Positions 18,685 to 22,500 of a stretch of DNA of 22,500 nucleotides are shown piece by piece. This stretch comes from Sphaeroforma sirkka. Its lineage: Eukaryota > Opisthokonta > Ichthyosporea > Ichthyophonida. The stretch is from positions 25,001 to 47,500 of the forward strand of contig LUCW03001519.1 in the NCBI GenBank assembly GCA_001586965.3, written 5' to 3'. Position 1 is the first letter of the stretch, and each line of letters opens with the position of its first letter. A program made the position numbers and the translations under genes. The notes beneath the pieces were generated by a model, which saw nothing but the letters and a program-made list of their open reading frames with translations, was not told the origin of the DNA and made no database searches.

Positions 18685-20879
18685 ACCGGTGGACTTGTCC
18701 ATGGCAGATACGTTGAGGATACCATTGGCATCAATGTCGAAGGTCACCTCGATCTGAGGTACTCCTCGGGGGGCGGGGGGGATGCCTGAAAGCTCGAACT
18801 TACCAAGCAAGTTGTTGTCCTTGGTCATAGCACGCTCACCCTCGAATACCTGGATAAGTACTCCGGGCTGGTTGTCTGCGTATGTGGAGAAGGTCTGTGT
18901 CTGCTTTGTGGGGACGGTGGTGTTACGCTTGATAAGAGCGGTCATAACACCTCCGGCGGTCTCAATACCCAGAGATAGAGGGGCAACATCCAACAGAAGC
19001 AAGTCAGATACGTTCTCGTGCTTATCACCTGAAAGGATAGCAGCCTGTACAGCCGCACCATAGGCTACAGCCTCATCGGGGTTGATAGATCGGTTGAGCT
19101 CTCGACCGTTGAACCAATCAGAAAGCAGCTTCTGAATCTTGGGAATACGGGTGGATCCACCAACAAGCACGATCTCGTGGATGTTGTTCTTGTCAATCTT
19201 GGCGTCACGCACAGCCTTCTCTACGGGGTCTAGGGTGCCGCGGAATAGATCGGCACACAGCTCCTCGAAACGAGCACGGGTGATTGATGTGTAGAAATCA
19301 ATACCCTCGAAAAGAGAGTCGATCTCAATGGAGGCCTGAGCGGATGAGGACAGTGTACGTTTTGCGCGCTCACAGGCGGTTCTTAGACGGCGCACGGAAC
19401 GGGCGTTAGAGGAGACATCCTTCTTGTGCTTACGCTTGAACTCGGTTGTGAAGTAGTTGACCAATCGGTTGTCGAAATCCTCACCTCCCAAGTGGGTGTC
19501 ACCGGCGGTGGACTTGACCTCGAAGATACCGTCCTCGATGGTTAGGATGGATACATCGAAGGTACCACCTCCTAGATCGAAGATAAGCACGTTCTGCTCA
19601 TCCCCCACCTTCTTGTCCAAACCGTACGCAATGGCGGCGGCTGTAGGCTCGTTGATGATACGAAGGACGTTCATGCCGCAGATGGCACCAGCATCCTTGG
19701 TAGCCTGACGCTGTGAATCGTTGAAATACGCAGGGACTGTGATAACGGCGTTCTTAATGTCGTACCCGAGGTAGGCCTCGGCGGTCTCTTTCATCTTGAC
19801 CAAGATCATAGATGAGATCTCTTCGGGTGCGAAGGTCTTGGTCTCTCCCTTGTACTCGACTTGGATCATGGGCTTGTTGTCCTTGTCCACAATCTTGAAC
19901 GGAAAGTGCTTGGCATCCGCGGATACTGATGGGTCGTTAAATCGACGACCGATTAGACGCTTGGCGTCGAATACTGTGTTGTGAGGGTTCATGGCGACCT
20001 AAGTGCGTAGTGACAGTGAGAGACATGAGTATGTTGCAATACTGGGAACTGAACTACACATTGATATGTTTCAGTATTAGGATTGTACGACTACGGTGTC
20101 AAACAAATAAAAAAGATATGTACAATAACTTGATCACACTTCTATGTCGGTTTCAAACACTCTCCTATTGACAGTACTCGTACACAAAATCCTATAAATC
20201 AGCTCGTACAGTAAAGAATCACTGAATAACAGCTGCATCGCTAAATAAAATGTGGCACACGAACTGAGACTAGTAAACGGTAACTAGACATTTGATTCGA
20301 TCCTCTTAATATAAACAGCACATATGACACAACAGTACAATCACAAACACAATATCGCAACACGAAAGTGTGCTGAAACTATATAAACTACCCTACAAGC
20401 AAACATACTGAAAAATCTTTCAAACAGTTACATGTAGAACAAGCACACACGGACCTGATTCTTGGCGGCATCTCCCATTAGACGCTCAGTGTCTGTGAAG
20501 GCAACGAATGAGGGGGTTGTGCGGTTACCCTGGTCGTTGGCAATAATCTCGACCTTTCCATGCTGGAACACACCCACACAGGAGTAGGTGGTTCCCTGTT
20601 ATAAGTAGCCCAATAAAGAATGTGTTCATATATTAATAATGATATTAATGCTGATTCTGTATGCAAGACTTTAAAAGTCAACCACATACTGAAAAAGTTT
20701 GCCCACGCGTCCTGATGCATCGGTGCACCGACTGATGCACAGACTGATGCACTGACTGATGCACAATTGAAAGCCAAAAAGCACTTCTAAACAACAAACA
20801 GCCCAGATAAGCAATTAGCAACGATCCGCCAGCCAGCAACACATACCAAATCAATTCCTACTGATGAAGCTACGCTCAT
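18022..20879 (-). CDS. HSP70: cytosolic HSP70/HSC70 chaperone, four exons
   Basis: Exons 20879-20847, 20595-20455, 19998-18303 and 18110-18022 give 652 aa. Introns: GTATGT...ACAG (251 bp), GTCCGT...TTAG (456 bp), GTATGT...GCAG (192 bp). Reading through the third donor would end the protein early at GGMPGM; splicing instead gives a GGMP-rich tail ending PSIEEVD, the cytosolic signature that binds TPR co-chaperones. Exon 1 is [11 protein letters not shown], continued by GTTYSCVGV in exon 2. The ATPase domain has [14 protein letters not shown] (197-210) and [14 protein letters not shown] (337-350). The substrate domain starts around [12 protein letters not shown] (391-402), followed by the helical lid. 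Length and motifs are fully normal, and I see no break. It folds and refolds proteins in cytosol and nucleus using ATP, with J-proteins and exchange factors. Introns suggest a constitutive (cognate) gene, yet heat shock elements lie upstream. Confidence 0.97.
20713..20764. repeat. 12-bp tandem repeat in HSP70 intron 1
   Basis: TGATGCACAGAC, TGATGCACTGAC and TGATGCAC follow each other (20733-20764), preceded by a diverged copy with GATGCATCGGTGCACCGAC. It lies in the 20596-20846 intron, 117 bp from the acceptor at 20596. Confidence 0.75.
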
Positions 20880-20947
20880 TGTGTATATATTCGACGGTCC
20901 TAATTTAATAAGTGTCTATCTAAAATAAACTAATCCCTGCATAGCTG

Positions 20948-20954
20948 TTATATA
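20948..20954 (-). promoter_or_regulatory. TATA-like box of HSP70
   Basis: TATATAA on the minus strand, about 70 bp before the HSP70 start codon, which would give a 5' leader of about 40 nt. Confidence 0.5.
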
Positions 20955-21137
20955 TTGCGCTTGTTTGTCGTCTGTGCATTGTGTTTTGTGTTTTCTCCGC
21001 ATTCGGCTCAAACAGCATGCCAAGATGAATTTCCCAGAAGACGTAACCTTACGTAAACTGTCGAACAGCGTTTCACGCTGCGCTCTATACAAATATCCCG
21101 TGATGTTGACTAGAAAACGTACATACATTTTTCCGCG

Positions 21138-21145
21138 TTCCCGAA
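21138..21145. promoter_or_regulatory. two-unit heat shock element (TTCnnGAA)
   Basis: TTCCCGAA, an inverted pair of HSF half-sites, about 260 bp upstream of the HSP70 start codon. Two units alone are weak evidence; its value is the company of the stronger site at 21267. Confidence 0.4.
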
Positions 21146-21169
21146 TTTTTTGTCAAAGTCCCGGTTTTG

Positions 21170-21174
21170 ATTGG
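21170..21174 (-). promoter_or_regulatory. CCAAT box upstream of HSP70
   Basis: CCAAT on the minus strand (in CTCAGCCAATCAAAAC), about 290 bp before the HSP70 start. The flank CAGCCAATCA is close to the consensus bound by NF-Y. Confidence 0.4.
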
Positions 21175-21266
21175 CTGAGAGTTGACGCGTGGCTCCAAAA
21201 AATTAACGCCGCTGAACAACACGAATAAAAAATACGGTATCAAGAACATTGGAACAAAAACAAAAG

Positions 21267-21279
21267 TTCCGGAACTTTC
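21267..21279. promoter_or_regulatory. three-unit heat shock element
   Basis: TTCCGGAACTTTC is a perfect TTCnnGAAnnTTC array (GAAnnTTCnnGAA on the HSP70 strand), the canonical HSF trimer site, about 390 bp upstream of the HSP70 start codon. No other gene recognised here could be its target. Confidence 0.6.
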
Positions 21280-21284
21280 ATGAT

Positions 21285-21784
21285 TCAATAAAAATACATG
21301 ACGGAATAAGCAAAATACTTCTACACGAATCAAACACCAACGATATGTATGACGAAATAAGCATGACGTATCTGTACACATTCTATGACTACTATGTATC
21401 ACAGGGGATCACTATGTACAAGAAGAGAAGATAAGCATCAAAAGAACATCAACAGAACAGATGGGAAATAAATACATACAAACTCAAGTCTCGCCCCCAG
21501 AAATATTAGAATTCGTGTTTAAAACAAAGCTTCTCGACGACACTGTGAGATTCCCATCATAACTATACGACATATATGTATGTCCATGTGTGAAACTATA
21601 TAGATACTGCATACGAGAACCTAACGTCAGGTTATGAATGAGAGCAGCGTCAAACATCGTGGTCTTCGTAGTATTTAGTATATATTTTATCGATTTTCTT
21701 CTATTGATCTAACTTATACGCCATCGGTCTTTCGTTCTCAGCACTCGGACAAAACAGCTACCTCCGTGTATTTATTCATTTATT
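21285..21784. other. gene-free spacer
   Basis: Upstream flank of HSP70. Short frames (for example 21249-21434, +) have no recognisable domain. No RNA gene seen. Confidence 0.45.
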
Positions 21785-21788
21785 TATG

Positions 21789-21825
<37 letters not shown>

Positions 21826-22032
21826 ATGTGTGTGTGTTTGTCCGTTTGAATGTATGCATGATGTATATATATTATATATATATATACATAGATATACATA
21901 TATGTATGTGTTGTTTATGTTATATGCGTGTGTGTGCGTATAATATATATATATATATATATATATAGATGAATTTGTATTAATATATGTGTGTGCGTGT
22001 GTGTGTGACATATATAAATGTGTGTGTATATA
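21785..22032. repeat. compound (TA)n/(TG)n microsatellite
   Basis: Alternating TA and TG/TATG tracts: TA about 21788-21808, TG about 21809-21840, then TA (21863-21886), TG, TA (21941-21967) and TG (21986-22008). Same type as the tract in the WDR83 intron. Open frames across it are artefacts. Confidence 0.9.
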
Positions 22033-22129
22033 ATTTTCTAAAAATTGCTTAATGAGCATGTACATCGAGGTCGTTCTGTCACCACATCTTTGTCATAATG
22101 TAATATAAAAATATCAAGGACTTCTCGTT

Positions 22130-22440
22130 TGTACTCTCCAGTTCCCGATTTGTGTGTGGATACTTCCCAATTCAAACCTTGGCTCGGTTTTGTACATGTC
22201 GAGGTGGCACTGGGTTGGGTGGCTACTTACGAACGCACTAAGGCACACATAGTCACCCATCGCTCAGTATCAGAAGATGAAGTGTATGTACTTCTGGCCT
22301 GAGATGACCACTAAAACAACAGACGAGTTCTTGGTGGTTGTAAGGTCCTCCAGGTATATGATGAATGGTTCTTTTTCTGGTCGAGAGTTTAGTACCAGCA
22401 CCTTTTCCGTTGCGTTTTGGTTGGAGATGTGTACTGGCTA
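22130..22440 (+). pseudogene. possible retroelement integrase zinc-finger relic (doubtful)
   Basis: One plus frame reads HSHPSLSIRR near 22253-22282; a neighbouring frame then reads MKCMYFWPEMTTKTTDEFL from about 22278 onward to a stop at about 22440. Ty3/gypsy integrases have a HxGHPG...RT...YYWPGM..D...FV..C..C block with similar order, so this may be a frameshifted remnant. The expected cysteine pair is missing and the rest does not match. The minus strand of the same stretch also has an open frame of about 52 codons after an acceptor-like ...CTTAG, so an exon of an unknown gene is an alternative. Confidence 0.22.
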
Positions 22441-22500
22441 AGTACTAGGGCAGCAATAAAGCAAGCATGGGAACCACATACACCCTAAACGCCATACGTA

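Noticed and set aside
18546..19984. Plus-strand and alternate minus-frame ORFs inside the HSP70 exon
   Set aside because: Shadow frames of a strongly codon-biased coding exon.
20965..21434. Plus-strand ORFs of 87 and 61 codons upstream of HSP70
   Set aside because: No recognisable domain, and they overlap the HSP70 promoter elements (CCAAT and heat shock elements).

Overview
This is eukaryotic nuclear DNA. Three intron-bearing housekeeping genes with GT-AG introns can be read directly: the 3' end of a WDR83/MORG1-type WD40 gene, a complete HMG-CoA synthase gene, and a complete cytosolic HSP70 gene ending in EEVD. A fourth gene is a single-exon secreted polysaccharide lyase most like fungal PL14 enzymes. 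Low gene density, long AT-rich spacers, large (TA)n/(TG)n microsatellites, a satellite array and decayed transposons point to a unicellular opisthokont with a repeat-rich genome. An ichthyosporean such as Sphaeroforma or Creolimax is my best guess, but this is inferred from style and not proven.

Layout: 1-1030, last two exons of the WDR83-like gene (+), with a microsatellite in the intron. 1281-1530, a frameshifted Ty3/gypsy RNase H relic (-). 1531-7500, gene-poor DNA holding islands rich in CAGT/GAGTC words and a compact DNA transposon (about 4568-5862) that encodes only a BED zinc finger protein and carries twelve TTAAGAA motifs. 7516-8573, secreted PL14 lyase with its own TATA box and poly(A) signal (+). 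9005-9340, a decayed tandem copy of the HMG-CoA synthase 3' end (-). 9361-11333, HMG-CoA synthase (-), with a predicted mitochondrial presequence. 12190-13900, degenerate alternating purine/pyrimidine repeats. 14724-17632, a satellite of 37-bp and 31-33-bp units. 17770-21280, HSP70 (-) with poly(A) signal, four exons, TATA box, CCAAT box and heat shock elements. 21785-22030, microsatellites. 22130-22440, a doubtful retroelement integrase remnant.

The genes do not form a pathway. HMG-CoA synthase feeds the mevalonate/ketone pathway, HSP70 is the general chaperone, WDR83 is a scaffold/spliceosome-associated WD40 protein, and the PL14 enzyme is a secreted lyase acting on uronate-containing polysaccharides. 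The least expected items are the BED-finger element with its symmetric subterminal repeats, the satellite whose two unit types differ by inversion of a 10-bp core, the mitochondrial-type leader on HMG-CoA synthase with its 3' relic, and the fungal-like lyase.
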